Below are positions 1 through 11,312 of a stretch of 64,000 nt of DNA, piece after piece. The DNA is taken from positions 22,778,651-22,842,650 of the forward strand of contig OX387603.1 in assembly GCA_947568835.1 (NCBI GenBank), in the 5' to 3' direction. The notes beneath the pieces were generated by a model. That model had not been told where the DNA came from. It was given only the letters and a program-made list of their open reading frames with translations, and did not search any database. The stretch comes from Protonemura montana. Its lineage: Eukaryota; Arthropoda; Insecta; Plecoptera; Nemouridae. Position 1 is the first letter of the stretch; each line of letters begins with the position of its first letter. A program made the position numbers and the translations under genes.

Positions 1-2897
1 GTAGCCAAAGGGAACGTGAAATCTAAAATGAAAAGTCTCGAGTCATTTTGTGGGTCAAAGCAAACTGCAGGCTCCACGCTCCCCGTTGAGTAAGTGGCGT
101 TTCCCGCAATCTTCCACGCTGTGCTGCTGCCAGCCACTGTAATAAGTCGATGTCTACCAACGAAAGATCGATTTAATTTAAAAATAGTTAGACAGAAAAA
201 TTATTTTTCAAAGGAGACGATTTTGATGGGCAGATTATTAATGGTGCGGTTATTTGTAGAATCCGTACGCGCCATTTTTAAAATAGATCGAAGTGCATTC
301 AATCACCGATTCGTTCGATTGGCATGGGTAAGAGTAGCGTCCGTTATAGCCAGTCTATGGCTTACACTCTTTGGTGCTCGGGAGTCAACGTTAATCAGCG
401 CGATACGAAACGCTGCGTGAACCTCCGCGTCACGACGTCCTTTTGACGACGACGACACGACGTCGCCGCTCGTGAAACCGACGCGCATTCTAGTGAAGAA
501 CGTAATATCCCTCAAAACAATTATGATAATACGTAAAGACTAGAAGGGCAAAACAAATTGTTTTATGCTATAGTTAATTGCTGTTTTGCCCACGCACTTC
601 GCTCGCCGGGAAACCTCATTTTTCCGGTAGGTCGCGCGTTCTCTGCGACTCGTGAACGCTAGGCGGGTAGCCCCTGCTCGATGCAAATCAAACAATTTCC
701 GTGAGAGGTGCAGAGTGGCCGCCTGAAATTGGGTGTCTTCCAGCTCATTGAATCGACGTCCACGCTCCACTACACAGACACACAGTTGTAGTGTACCATG
801 TCCAAACACGTTCGACCTCCATTCAGGTACACGCTTCCCGCGCGTCGATCAATTCATCGATTATTTACATCAAATTAAAAGTACAAAGAGGAGAAACCAA
901 CACCAACATGTCCTTAAGACATAATGGTTTTTGGTACACATCTACACTTACAAGATTTTATCATATTTCATTGCGAAAAACTGCAATCAGCATGGAATCA
1001 CTCATGCGGCGTTCATTATTCATTTCAACACTAACCCTAAAGTGTGAGCAAACAGATTTCCCGACCTCGTCTCCTTGGGGGCTCTACGCGGGGCGCCGAA
1101 ATGAGCGCCACTGCGCGACGCCTTGACTGAGGACTCGTAAAACGAACGAGACGCGTCGACAGGTTGCCTCAGGGCCCTCCCTCACTTCTGTCAAATGGAA
1201 TGACCTGGCAATAAACGAATCGCAGACCACACCACATTTTATCAACTAAATGCACCATTCGGCCGGCAGCTCTAACTCTCGTCTCAAATCACGGTCCGCC
1301 AGCAATTAATTCCTATCGATTTTCAGCTCTTCTATCCATCCCTATTGTTCTATCTCTCTCTTTCTCTCTCTCTCCTGCTTTCGCTCCCTGGCTCTCATGT
1401 TCGCTGCCACGGGCTGATATTCCTGTCCAAAGCAAAACGTCGGTGGGTGGGTGTTATAGGTACTGTATTTTACGAAACAGGCCAGTGAAGTGGCCGGCTT
1501 TGTTTTACCGCATGCTGAAGACGCGGTGCAAACAAAGTGGAGGAGCTGCTGCACCTCCTGTGGGAAGAGGGGACGCCTCGATGACGCCGGGGTAAATAAT
1601 GAAGGGCGTCGGTGACAGCTCATGGTGCATGGCAGACTGGCAGAGCTTATTAGGGAACCGAACGCTGAACACAACTCGCAGAAGAGCGCCCAGTGCTGGG
1701 ACTAGTCTGTCTCGAGGGCTTTTGGAAGCATGGAACGGGGGCACTATGTATTGTACTTGTAAGTCGGTGGTACATCGTTTCAAAGAGGGTTTCCTCTATG
1801 CTCTCTGGTATATACGTTACCATATGTTTTAATAATATACCTACATGGAGCACATTCGAACTCCCTTTTTATTAAAATCACCCTTAAAAGTTGGTAGGTA
1901 TAGTATGGCACAGGATCATAGCAAAGACCTTTGTTAGGCACTACATAGTGCATCAAGGAATGCGATGTGCGCGGTATTTCCAGCAAATGATTTGCAACTA
2001 GCAGTACGCAGCTGGCGTGAGTGATAAGAGTGATGTGATTAATGTGAGTTGATTTCAGCAATTTAGGTACCAAAGAAAAGATCTCATAGAGAGTTATTCT
2101 GCAGAAACAAGGTTACCCTCTTTCTTAGTTTTAAGGCTTAGACTCAAAGACCAGGTTTAATCTCACTAAATTCCAACTCCTATACTGCTAAATTTGAACC
2201 CCCTTTGCTTGCTTCAAGGTCAAGACTCTATGTCCAGATTAGTGAGTGATAAGAGTTACCATAGTGATACTGATCCTACGAAAAATATCTAATTGAGGTC
2301 TTATACTCAAATTGGCTAAAATTGTCATAAACACTTTCAATGTGTCACAGTTTTCCACCGACCGACCGACCAGCCGACCGACCGACCGACCCACGCGTTT
2401 ACCAAGGGCAACGAAATTAGGGATTTTATTAAAGGTTAATTCTTTTATGATACTTTAGAATAAAACCAGCGCTCTCAATCTCGGCTCAAGCTCAAGTGTA
2501 GTCGTAATTCAATGTTGTGACTTTTTGACGTCGGGTTGGTTTTGACGCCTCTTGACTTCCCTTTGAGCTCGTTTATGCTTTCCACGAGCAACGGCCACGG
2601 TTTATTCTGTAAGGCACAAACAAACACTTGGCTCGAAAGTACATGGTATTTAAAATTGATCAAGTCGCAAGTTACGTGTGCACGTTTCTGTTACTTTTTG
2701 CCTTTGCGAAAGGCCGCGTGAATTTTGGCAGTCGATTTGTGCGCACGTTGCTTGAACCAATGGCTTCTTACGTTGAGTGACAGCTTATGTTTATGTGTCG
2801 CGCAATGAACGCGGCCACGCTCGATTGAATCGAAAACAAACGGGCTTTGTTCAGTTAAACGAAACATCGAATCACCTTCTCTCGCAGACAGTGAGCA
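1..2897. other. No supported gene; upstream non-coding region
   Basis: I see no open frame with family resemblance or convincing splice sites on either strand. The stretch contains CpG-containing sequence around 420-480 with a GAC-rich run, a pyrimidine-rich CT run near 1346-1378, and a tetranucleotide microsatellite at 2358-2391. The last ~50 bases before 2898 look like a leader: TCAGTT at 2851-2856 resembles the arthropod initiator element, and an ATG with G at -3 follows. It may be the promoter and 5' UTR of the small gene beginning at 2898. Confidence 0.5.
2358..2391. repeat. (CGAC)n tetranucleotide microsatellite
   Basis: A tandem run of ACCG/CGAC units is interrupted once by CAGC near its middle. 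It lies in non-coding DNA and there is no sign of function. Confidence 0.85.
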
Positions 2898-4062
2898 ATG
2901 AAGGTAAGTTATAAGGCGCGCCGTTTACAACTGCTGCACTTCAATTTGCCCGGGGAAATGCGGGCCATTCAGTTACCAACTCCTCGACCCGCGACGGGTT
3001 CAGTTCGCGCCCCTGAAGTAATAGTACCGCCCAGTAGTATACCATGATTGTACATTCCGACTTTGATTCCGACTATGCTATAGAGAGATATTGAGAGAAG
3101 GAGGTGGCTGCTTCAGTTCCAGATTCGCAGGGCAATATATCGAATAAAGCTGTATGCACTATACTTAAACAAAAAAAGTTTGCGAAAAGGACAAATTTTC
3201 CTTGAATGTTATAAAAATGGGAAATTATATCCAATTAGTGTGACCATAAAAATGAGAGGCTTAATTCCAGTGCAATATAGAAATAACACGTTGTCTTTTC
3301 TGACACATAACCTTTGTGCGACAGTAGTATTTAAAAATCCAGTTTTCCCACCATGATCAGAACCCAAGTGACACCATTTTCCGTCCAGTAATTTATATCC
3401 GACACCATTTTCACACCTCTGCAGAAGGTATTTTTTGCGGAGGTAACACCAATTACTGCCTCTTGCTCGTGTGTTACATTTCAAACGCCATCAGCTGCTG
3501 AAACGTAACAATGGTTGTCCAATTAAAAATCCCATGTCATGCCCGTAAAAAAACCAACTCGTTCTCCTCGCAATGCTTCTCAGTTTTCAAACGACATTTA
3601 ACCTATTCAGTTGATCTCGCGGGCGCCAGAGCTGGAAAACCCGCGCACAATTAATATTTCATATCAATTCATACGTCTTCACGATACGCTGTACTGGTGG
3701 ACTGTTTTACCGCCTTCAATAGCGCGGCACCGAAAGCCGAGAGCATTACACTGGGTATTAAAGGCCAGCGATTGACGTCGGCGTCGGTCCCTGCAAAGCT
3801 CGCGTCGGCTTGAGCATCGTCGTCTCGTGAATTGCTTGCTGCCCGGCGGCGCGGTGCTCCGCATAACTGAAATGCCTTATTTCCATTCTCTACCTCTCAT
3901 TCTCTCTAGGAACGACTGGATTTCCCAAAAGGGAATGTTCTTCGAGGAGTAGGAGGGCCAGCTGCCGCCTCAAAGCTTAACGTTACAGCCAGCTCTGTCC
4001 CTATGCTACATGTAGTTCTATATTGTATGTTGGGAATTACATGGTTATATCAACTTGTTTAA
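2898..4062 (+). CDS. Candidate two-exon 52-aa tail-anchored micropeptide
   Basis: Exon 1 is 2898-2903 (ATG AAG, then donor GTAAGT at 2904). Exon 2 is 3910-4062, preceded by a strong pyrimidine tract and TCTCTCTAG. The join is in phase 0 and yields 52 residues ending at TAA. The N-terminal half is hydrophilic (begins MKERLDFPKG) with a Gly/Ala-rich patch and one N-V-T sequon. The last ~22 residues (from about VPMLHVV to WLYQLV) are hydrophobic and could form a single C-terminal membrane anchor. The layout resembles short tail-anchored proteins, for example the SERCA-regulating peptides, but I do not recognise the sequence and make no functional call. The support is the unusually good donor/acceptor pair with a clean in-frame join. 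The risk is that such a short frame can arise by chance, and exon 1 codes for only two residues. No AATAAA is obvious soon after the stop. Confidence 0.45.
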
Positions 4063-5275
4063 TATGAGTGACAGTGGCTGTGGCTATTAATCTGTCGATA
4101 AGAAGTTCTAAGTATCTCGTGCAGCAAACTAGATGTGCGTGATGCATTATGATCGGCCTGTTGGAAACCCATTTCATCCGTCACCGGCAATCGATCACCG
4201 TCGAACTATTGCCTCGCCAAAGAAGATATCACGAAACTGGAAGTCTTTTCGAAATTCGTATATTTGACGGCTTCAAACGACATCCTGGTGCACAGTCGAT
4301 CGAGTTCTTAAAGAAATGAAATCGAGTCGAAATTATGACTTCCCGAAAGTCGTCGCCTATGACTAGCTCCAGCGACGCCACTCTCGACCGAGAGACTGTT
4401 TATTATCAAGAAAATCCGCGAGCATCAATTCGCGTTTCGTCTGTCAGCAACGTGCGCAAATGTAATTTCGCACGTCGACCGTGTGCACGTATCTTAAGCT
4501 CAGACCAAAGGCAAATATTGTATCGTCGGACCCTTTGTAACTGCTTTACAGCCGAGCTAATTTATTTCGCCCCTCAGGACGCGTAACTCTGGCTTCTGAT
4601 AACGAAATCGAAAGGATTAGCCGCGCGAGAAACCATTTCAGTTTCCCTTGTCCACGCTCGCGCGCTGCGTTCCGTGTGTTTTCTTCACGAATTCAGCTTT
4701 GGCTTAGCCAGAACCCGGTCGACGGCGTGCGTTTGGCGCCAACGGCCTCCCTGCCTTGGGGTGTGATTTAAGCCTGGGCTGAAACAGACGGCCAGCGCCC
4801 GCGACGCTGACCTTTCCGTTGTTCAAAGGCGATGAGAGAGAGGATCGTTCTTCCCTTTGGCTCTCTCTCGCTCTCTTGATTTCCATGGTTTGACTAAAAC
4901 TGGAAGCAAGCTTTGCGAAGTTTTGCGTCGTCCGTCGCTGCTCTTGGAAAAGCATGGCGCGCGTGCGCAGGATAAAGGAGTGCTGTGCTTCAGGCGGCTT
5001 GTTCCTGGAGCCGACGCAATCTGCTCGACTAACGAGGGATGGAATGTCCTGGAATTCCGGCGTAGAATTTTGTATCCGGCCTCCAGGGCGAAAATGTCGG
5101 GAGATGAATCGTTATTGATTTATATAATATAATGACCAGTACAATAATAATCACGTATCTAGAAAAGAATGCCGATATTAAAATCTTATTGCAGATATGC
5201 ACGCATTACATAATTCACAATATGCATGTGAACTGAGTCTTGAGGGGTTGATGACGACAACCTTGCTGTTTTCAG
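4063..5275. other. Intergenic or 5'-intronic sequence, no firm gene
   Basis: No conserved coding region is recognised. Two ATG-led open stretches, starting at 4335 and 4954, end at weak GT donors that would splice in the correct phase into the exon at 5276. Either could be the missing first exon of the gene at 5276-6414, but neither has independent support. Confidence 0.4.
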
Positions 5276-6414
5276 CAGCGGGCGAGGCTGATGCAGACGA
5301 GGAGGTGGAGGAAGCCGAGCAAGGCGGAGGTGTCGAGGACGCCGATGAGGACGAGAGGAAGAAGGCGGCAATCAAGGCGCGTCAGCTGGTGTCTGCTGGA
5401 CCCCTCAGCGCGCACTCGTGAGTTTACCACAAACCTCTTGAAGGAATAGGGTGGTCAATGGGCGAAAAAAGCAGTTCCGCTCAATTTAAATTGCGCGGCA
5501 TCTGATTTCACAGTTCTGGCAGATAGTTCTGTAACAGGCTGCTAGATTAATGCAAACTTAAAACCATTCTTAAAATATTTAAATCATTCTTGCCTTTTGA
5601 ACCTTGTAGTAATCTTCACTGCGCTTCGTCAACACCATCATACCATTCCCACTCTACTTTCCTGCTCTTTATCCGACTTTTTCGCAAAGGCACCGAACTG
5701 CGAAGTTGGTCTGACTGAGTCATTGTTTTGTTTCAGAGAGACTTCATCTAGTCAACTAGACTTCTTCAGGATGCTGGATGATAAGATAGCCAACGTAAGT
5801 AACTGTCGAAAATCTTGTCCACATACCCTTGTTAGTACGTTTAGAGGCTCCCCAGCACATGTTGCCTGTTTCTGTGCAAGAAATGTTGTTCTGGGCTATT
5901 TTCATTATTAAGCATACACGCGTAACAGTTGAGTGACAACTGTGTCTGTTCCCAGGGTCCCGACTACGACGCTACGAGCGCTGTCGAGATGGCATTGGAG
6001 CGCACGCGGCTGGCAGCGCTGATCCGCGGCTGGGAGGCGGCGAGCACGGCGCCGGTCGCCGCGACGCCTAGAACACGGTCGCTGCCAGCGACGCCGTCAG
6101 GACGCAAGAGTCTGCCGCAGTCACCGCTTAAGTCCGCAGCATTTCATCGGCCGGTCTCGCAGCAAAACGGCGACCTCTACAGTCAGCAACAGCAACAGCA
6201 ACAACAGCACTACTATCACCAATTCCAGATGCAACAGTACCAAAGCATGCAACGTGGACAGTTCTTCATGCCACAACAGTCTTCGCCGCCTCAGTATCCG
6301 CGGGTGTACACGCAAATGAACCCGGCCAACTTTCAGAATGTTCCTATCCCTCCTCAACAGGCGTCGGTGGTGCAGTACCGAAAGTCGAGAGGCGTTTACA
6401 CGGAACTGGCGTGA
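5276..6414 (+). CDS. Unrecognised acidic/Gln-rich protein, 3' exons (5' end unresolved)
   Basis: Three exons join in frame: 5276-5417 (acceptor TTTTCAG, or CAG three bases later; donor GTGAGT), 5737-5794 (TTTCAG / GTAAGT) and 5956-6414 (CCCAG to TGA). The first encodes an acidic stretch (ADADEEVEEAEQ) followed by a basic helix. The second encodes a compact conserved-looking segment (SSQLDFFRMLDDKIAN). The third continues GPDYD, has an Ala/Arg-rich helix, Ser-Pro and Thr-Pro motifs that look like phosphosites (RSLPATP, SLPQSP), a poly-Gln run, and a Gln/Pro/Tyr-rich tail ending VYTELA. The mix of a short ordered motif and a low-complexity tail suggests an adaptor or regulatory protein. I do not recognise the family. 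The exon starting at 5276 needs an upstream exon ending one base into a codon, so the start codon is not placed. A polyadenylation signal lies at 6805-6810. Confidence 0.72.
6184..6211 (+). repeat. CAG/CAA repeat encoding poly-Gln
   Basis: Alternating CAG and CAA codons give a run of eight or more glutamines in the last exon of the 5276-6414 gene. Mixed codons suggest a selected or stabilised tract rather than a pure trinucleotide expansion. Confidence 0.85.
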
Positions 6415-6804
6415 CCAGAACCCGGTGTTCTACTGACTCATTGTGCTTCTAAATATTCTCTAATCGGTGGAATAATTTACACGTAATAATACCCTATCCT
6501 AAATAACCTATCATATTGATGGCGTGGGGAAAGGGATTTGAGAAGTGATTTGACAGAAAAGTGCTGGACATTTTAGAAACTAACTTCCCAGTGGAATTTG
6601 GTAGTGTTGCCATTATATACGGACAAAACTATTGTCTTTGTCCGCCAACGCCAAAGAAACAAGTGGAGATTTATAAACTATAACATACATACGACATACA
6701 TTCTTAGCGTCCTCTGGAGAATATTGTTAACTAGTGACTGTGCAATCTTGCTGGCTGTATCTCTTATAGTGTAATTATATTTATCACTGTTCAGATTATT
6801 TACG

Positions 6805-6810
6805 AATAAA
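6805..6810 (+). terminator. Polyadenylation signal AATAAA
   Basis: A canonical hexamer lies about 390 bases after the stop codon of the 5276-6414 gene, in AT-rich 3' sequence. It is a plausible 3' end for that transcript. Confidence 0.6.
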
Positions 6811-7281
6811 TTTAGAGACACTGAAAACGTCGGTCGGATTTCAGTTGCATTCAACTCCCTGGTACTAAAAAAATATATTTATTACTTTGGGCGCATGGTT
6901 AACATGGTAGTAGGGAGGAGGGAGGTCGCAGCGTATTCAGGCAAGGTGTTTTAGTTATTGTCAAGAACGTAAGGCATCAACTTCGATTGTTTGCCTAAAC
7001 CACTGCGGAGGCAACATTATGAAGTCATTGCGAGAAAAAGTTTGGATCTCTAACAGGCGCTGTAAATCCATGGGTGTAACTGCAGAATTCCATTCTTTCG
7101 GGACCTGCAGTCTGTCAATAAATAGGACACGATTTTTCATCCCTAAGACGTATCCAAAGACGATGTTTCTTATTCAGTATCAATTCTGATAATATATTTT
7201 ACACAATAATTGACCAGTTCCGAATGGACAATTCTGTGTGTTTGTTTTGTGTGTCTGTTTGTTTGTGCGCTCTCTAGCGGC

Positions 7282-7510
7282 CAAACGCCTACTCCGATTT
7301 GAACAAAATTTGCACCGCTCAAATTGTATGTTCTCAAAGTAAACCTGCAGTGTTTTTCAAAAAATCAGTCAAATAGTTGTTGAACTATTCAAAATTTAAA
7401 GACATTTTCATGTTTTTAAATGCACTTTTCGGAGTACGTAAAATAAATACTCATTGTTGTTTAAATTCGCAAAACGCCTGGTACGATTTAAATGAAATTT
7501 GCAGAGCATG
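7282..7510. repeat. Two diverged copies of a ~40-base interspersed unit
   Basis: The segment at 7282-7320 (CAAACGCCTACTCCGATTTG...) recurs at 7470-7510 (CAAAACGCCTGGTACGATTT...) with the shared frame ACGCCT-n-CGATTT-AA-n-AAATTTGCA. The spacing and divergence suggest an old internal duplication or two fragments of one repeat family. Confidence 0.6.
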
Positions 7511-8890
7511 TTTTTCCCGCACTTTTCAGCAAAACTGGTCAAATATTTTTGAAACTATTATAAATATACGACAAATTTTAGACCCTTTATGAACGTTTTG
7601 AACTTCTGTTCTGAACGTTTTTCTGAGCTTTTTATTCACGCATAATTTCACATAATTTTATAAATTTTGGCTGTTTTGTTTTGATCTATGCAATTGTTCG
7701 GCTTAGTAATGTACATTCAACGGTAATACTAATAATGATCATACTTCATTTCACTCCACTAACGAGATATTAGATTTTACATACCTACAAGGCACAAAAT
7801 ACATAGGAACATTTAAAGGAACATATCCATAATTTGTTCAGTCAAAGCTCCAAATATTGTTTGTGCTCGTATTTAATGGCTTCCACTTACTTTGGTCTCT
7901 AATTATTCGAAGACGTTCACGGCGGAATGATGGAATATTAGGTGCTTCACATTATGTCATCCCTAAATATCAACTGGTTGATTTGAAAAAAGAAAATTAT
8001 ACATATTTCGCTGTTGGAGAAAATACCCGAAATAAATTTCTTTCAACTTTCCTTCTCAGAAATGTTGGTTTTAGTTCAGACAAAGCCAAGCGGTGCTCTG
8101 CAAGGAGTAAGAGTGTATTTTGATAACCGCCATGAGCTGTGAGCCTGTGGTATGGGCTTCCACCACGCCAGGTGGGGTTTCACCCTGTATTTTTTTGTTA
8201 ACATCATGTGTCACCAACCGATACCCAGTATTAAATAATGAAGTACATTTGATAACCTACAGAGTGCGCGGTCAGTCTAGTTGCGTCTTAACACGACTGC
8301 GTGTTCGTCCAAGTCAGACGGATAAGGGAATTTGGAAACCATCTGCATGTCACGGCAGATTTTTTATCGTCACAATTCTCCTTTCGTGTCGGTCTTTTTT
8401 CTGCCTGTTATCTTCTCGATTCCAACTTGGAAAGCCCAACCAACAATCCACCTACCGTGACACCATTACATCAGCTGAAAAGCTGAACAATGCATTCTTC
8501 CTATCCGACATAGTCCAGTTCTTGATTGCTGCGGGTGCAAATGAGAATCGGTAGAATCGTACGATTTTAAAGAGGTGGTTTATCGAAGAGCAAACGGGAA
8601 TGGGATTTCTCACTGGTCCCCACGCAGGGTGTAATAAATGTCATGTGGCAGAGATTCGATTGTAGTGCTACAGTAGCCCGGGCTATCAAATATGAAATTT
8701 ATACATGTTTAACTCACTGATCTCATCATGACCGTCTGCGTGGTACAATGGGACTGATACTGCTTCAGAAACTTCGTCTCCAGTAGTAGAAGGTTCGCAC
8801 CGAGTTGACAGCGGACGATTTTTTCTTTCTCACATCCACTGGTGGTAGCTAGAGTTATGAGCTTTAGTTACTACGAAATGGTCAACGAAT

Positions 8891-8975
8891 GTCCTCGTGG
8901 TCGTGCGGTTAAAGGATGGCACTCTTATGATCAAGAAAATTGAAAGTTGAAATCTCGGATTCGAATCCTGTCAAC
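8891..8975 (+). repeat. tRNA-derived SINE-like fragment or tRNA fossil
   Basis: An A-box-like stretch (TGGTCGTGCGGTTAAAGG) is followed about 50 bases later by a B box GGATTCGAATCC at 8957-8968. The ends do not pair as an acceptor stem, so this is not a working tRNA. RNA polymerase III promoter remnants of this kind are typical of tRNA-derived SINE heads. Confidence 0.45.
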
Positions 8976-9030
8976 GTTACAGCCGTAGCGTGAAACTTTT
9001 GCATTTTTTAGGCGTATGTTTAAGACAGTA

Positions 9031-9084
9031 GCAAAATTGCAGAGCGCTCCTGGCGCTTCGCGCCAGTCGCACTCTGCAATTTTG
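9031..9084. repeat. Strong short inverted repeat (hairpin)
   Basis: GCAAAATTGCAGAG at the left matches its reverse complement at the right. Inside it sits a second paired block, CTGGCGC / GCGCCAG, around a TTC loop. The whole 54 bases can fold into a long, nearly perfect stem. It may be the core of a foldback element. Confidence 0.8.
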
Positions 9085-9334
9085 CGGGCCGTTCCCACGA
9101 CCCCAAACCCCACCTATACCCCGTGTGCAGCTCCTACGTCTAGCATCAAGTATAGAGGAACGGGAATTAGTGTTAAGTACAATATTGATGCTAGCGCAAC
9201 CTGTTGGCTGCGATTTGTACGAGACTCTGGACTTGTATATATTTCTCGAAATATTTCTTTCAGAGATACCTTCATTTGATTGGTTCACTCTAGAGCAATT
9301 CATATGTCCAAAAAAAAACCATATTACCATTGCG

Positions 9335-9415
9335 GTCAAGTAGTCAATAAGAAGGAAGTCTCGAGTTCGATCCCCGGCTGTGCAGAGGAATTTAGTTATT
9401 TATTTATTTATTATT
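9335..9415 (+). repeat. SINE 3' fragment with B box and TTTA tail
   Basis: A B-box match GAGTTCGATCC at 9363-9373 is followed by CCCGGC and then, about 25 bases later, by a (TTTA)n tail at roughly 9396-9414. A tRNA-like body followed by a simple-repeat tail is the usual plan of a tRNA-derived SINE. Confidence 0.5.
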
Positions 9416-10045
9416 TACTTCAATTGAACATCGAACAATGTTAAGAACTCTAGGCGTACGTTGGAAGATTCTTCCATTTAGAGTCTTCCATGGGTCTTCG
9501 AGGCTAATCTCATACGAAATTATCTCATTGGCAGTGGAAAGTTTTCGACGGCTCCACGTTATAACACGTTACAACGTCAAAGTTACGCAAGATCTTCCCA
9601 ACCTTGAAATAGTCAGCAAATGGCTCCCGAGTCAAGTCAAAGCACCATACACTCGCATTCCAAAGAGCGTATCAGGAGAAGACATACCAGTTGTGCCCAG
9701 ACGGCAGTTGTACATAATTCCAAAACTTCCACGTGTTTAATCACAATATGGCAGGAGATGGAAGATGGGTGCAGACAATTGCCCGCAGCACCAAATCATC
9801 AATCCTCAACCGAATGCGTACACCCAACAGGACGCTGTCATAATCACACGGCGAGCTCGACCGATTTTACATGGCAGGTTCAAAGGAACATGCAGCAGAG
9901 CTAAACGGTTTGTGGAACCCAAGAGCACTCTACTGGATATCAAGTGTACTTGCTTAATTAGTCAATTAAAAAGTCGATAACGGCAACATTATCAGAACGT
10001 AGTCGCCACCAAAATCGTGGATAGGAATCGTGGAACGAAAAGATA

Positions 10046-10270
10046 AATTGTGTACCTTTTGCCAAAAACAGTCAAAAAGTCCATACAGTGTCCCCAGGTA
10101 CACTCAAAATCATGTTTTATACAAGTAATTCGTTCAAGGGCAAAGACACCATAACAAACTTACAGCCTTTGCACACCAAAATCAATAATAGAATTTGTGT
10201 ACCTAATGCAAAAAAAAAATACTAAAGTCTACAGAGTGACCACAGGTACACCCAAAATCAATTGTATTCA
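10046..10270. repeat. Diverged ~75-base direct repeat, two copies
   Basis: Copy 1 (10046-10120) and copy 2 (10192-10270) share AATTGTGTACCT, a short A-rich block, then AAAGTC-n-ACAGTG/AGAGTG-n-CAGGTACAC-CAAAATCA. They have the same order and spacing, with small indels. This is consistent with an old tandem duplication. Confidence 0.65.
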
Positions 10271-11312
10271 AAACAATTTCTCAATCACTCTGTGAGAGAT
10301 TTTATAAGCAGTCGTGGGATCAATCATATTGGTCTTTTATTGACACCTTATAACTAGACTAAAGTAATCAAGTAAAAAAAGTACTATACTAGTAATCTCT
10401 ACACCAGTGGCGTAACTACCGGCGAGGCAGGCGACCGCCACTGTGCCCACGTTTTTCCCTGATGGGGCCCACGAGCGAATGCTCAGGCAAATGTTTTGCC
10501 AAGAGGGAAAAACACCGGGCGCCTGCTGTACTCGTGCAAGCCGACGACCCAAGTCAAATTTATTTGTTGTGATTGCCAAAATAATCTTGAAGTTAATAGT
10601 TGTAATTCAAGCACTCTCACTACCCCATTGAGGCTGTGGGACTTGCCTATTCCTGAGAATGGTTACTACGTTGCTACTGCCGCACTCAACGCTACTGCCC
10701 CATTCTTTGTCGGCGCAAATGACTAAATTTGCGTTATTTCTGCAGGTATATATTTTCCCCAAAACTAGATTTAGATTGACACATAAAAAAAATGTTGATA
10801 AATGTCTTTCATCGATTTAAGAAGCCACGGATATTTATAACATTTTTAGGCATACCGTATTTTTCAACAGGTATTTTAAATTCAAAACATCTTTATTTAA
10901 GTAAATATGATCCCAATACGCAACCAAAGTGCAATGCCACACTTGTAAGTAATGTTTTAAATCCTGAAATCTCTACTATGTTTAAGCCAGTAGCATTCTC
11001 ATTTTTCAAGCTTGCAGAAAACTTTAGAAATACACTGTTTTCAGCTCTTTTCAATAGTTTTGAGTGACGGTTTAGCGGAGCTTTAATTACGTTGACATTG
11101 TTGGCTTTAACTCGAAATTAAACAAAAAATACTGATGCACTGCTAGTTAATCTTAACTCTCAACTGACATATCCTATGAAACTAAAGCAACAGGTCAAGG
11201 CTTTTCTGCTTAGATTCATAATTCAGAAATGTTTTATTCACCATGACCTGTCATATTTACAACGATAATCAAGGAGGTAGTGAAATAAAAAATGTCTATT
11301 TGGTGAAAGAAG

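Larger units (their letters stand above)
6811..11312. other. Repeat-rich intergenic region without a supported gene
   Basis: Short open frames here lack family resemblance, good splice contexts and codon bias. Repeat fossils are visible instead: two diverged copies of a ~40-base unit (7282-7320 and 7470-7510), tRNA-like segments near 8891-8975 and 9335-9415, a 54-base hairpin at 9031-9084, a ~75-base diverged direct repeat (10046-10120 and 10192-10270), and a possible transposon terminus at 10405. These suggest a pile-up of old interspersed elements. Confidence 0.6.

Noticed and set aside
1505-1590. ATG-led open stretch ending at GTAAAT, a possible first exon
   Set aside because: Its phase does not match any downstream exon I can support, and the donor is weak.
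8120-8554. 144-codon open frame in the repeat-rich interval
   Set aside because: It has no family resemblance, no splice context, and a composition like surrounding non-coding DNA.
8891-8975. Functional tRNA gene
   Set aside because: The B box is good, but no acceptor stem or coherent anticodon stem can be drawn.
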